DNA of 13,081 nt, from assembly GCA_042573625.1 (NCBI GenBank), contig JBHPCZ010000097.1:1-13081 (forward strand), written 5' to 3'. This document shows, in pieces, positions 12,983 through 13,081 of this stretch; the stretch's first letter is position 1, and each line of letters begins with the position of its first letter. The DNA is from JBHPCZ01 sp042573625. GTDB lineage: Bacteria; Desulfobacterota; Desulfobacteria; Desulfobacterales; UBA11574. A program made the translations under genes and the position numbers. Under the pieces are notes generated by a model. It was given only the letters and a program-made list of their open reading frames with translations. It did not search any database and had not been told where the DNA came from.

Positions 12983-13081
12983 CGCCGTTTTGCAGCTGTC
13001 CAGCCTGAGGTTCCAGTATTTATCAAGGTAATTGATTAGATTATGGCACCAATGTTATAGGGTGTCATGGACTTAATTACA
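12983..13081. other. upstream region of the LUD gene
   Basis: On the minus strand the LUD frame stays open from 12982 up to a TAA near 13037-13039. Its codons read NYLDKYWNLRLDSCKTAL, so part of this stretch is, or was, coding. No Shine-Dalgarno sequence is visible before it, and no promoter can be picked in the remaining bases. Confidence 0.45.

Noticed and set aside
12533..13039. 168-residue + strand frame opposite the LUD gene
   Set aside because: Lies antisense to a clearly recognised family gene; shadow frame.

Overview
The window looks like a chromosomal segment from a Gram-negative anaerobe. A Desulfobacterota (deltaproteobacterial sulfate-reducer type) host is my best guess. The guess rests on the type of LUD/DUF162 protein, the MoxR-DUF58-transglutaminase operon, several Sec/lipoprotein signals, and intergenic repeats built from TTCGACATT/GATATTGG words that I associate with such genomes. 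This is inference; no rRNA or marker gene is present to prove it.

Layout. (1) Positions 1-237 form a foldback, MITE-like element with 33-bp perfect terminal inverted repeats, ending 46 bp before the first gene. (2) Positions 284-1354 encode a complete branched-chain amino acid aminotransferase (ilvE). (3) Positions 1355-2247 are mostly non-coding and repeat-rich, with one small hypothetical gene (about 1658-1936) between two palindromic blocks. (4) Positions 2248-6556 are a compact three-gene operon: MoxR-type AAA+ ATPase, DUF58 protein, and a TgpA-like membrane transglutaminase. The spacings are 11 bp and a 4-bp ATGA overlap, and all catalytic residues are intact. (5) Positions 6557-11489 are an AT-richer accessory block, all genes on the + strand. 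It holds a lipoprotein, a secreted DUF2330-like protein, a small two-helix membrane protein, a small secreted protein with two CX3CX3C motifs, a short Cys-containing ORF, a single-pass membrane protein, a lipocalin-like ORF, a fragment resembling the nuclease domain of Cap4/DUF4297-type defence proteins, and a 52-aa ORF with a strong ribosome binding site. Closely related 23-bp imperfect palindromes (GTGATAC-N9-GTATCAC type) sit at both ends of this block in opposite orientation. (6) Positions 11490-13081 run on the minus strand: a LUD-domain protein whose homology extends upstream of any normal start codon, a lipoprotein, and a possible 50-aa Cys-rich ORF.

How the genes work together. The MoxR-DUF58-transglutaminase operon is a known type of envelope-associated module in which the ATPase probably acts on the membrane partners. 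ilvE does the last step of Leu/Ile/Val synthesis and stands alone. The accessory block is dominated by exported or membrane-anchored proteins of unknown function with good ribosome binding sites and short spacers, so some may form one transcription unit. Its 3' end carries what look like gene remnants, as expected of a region that gains and loses cargo. The most interesting candidates for something undescribed are the bracketed island, the twin-CX3CX3C secreted peptide within it, and the Cap4-like remnant.
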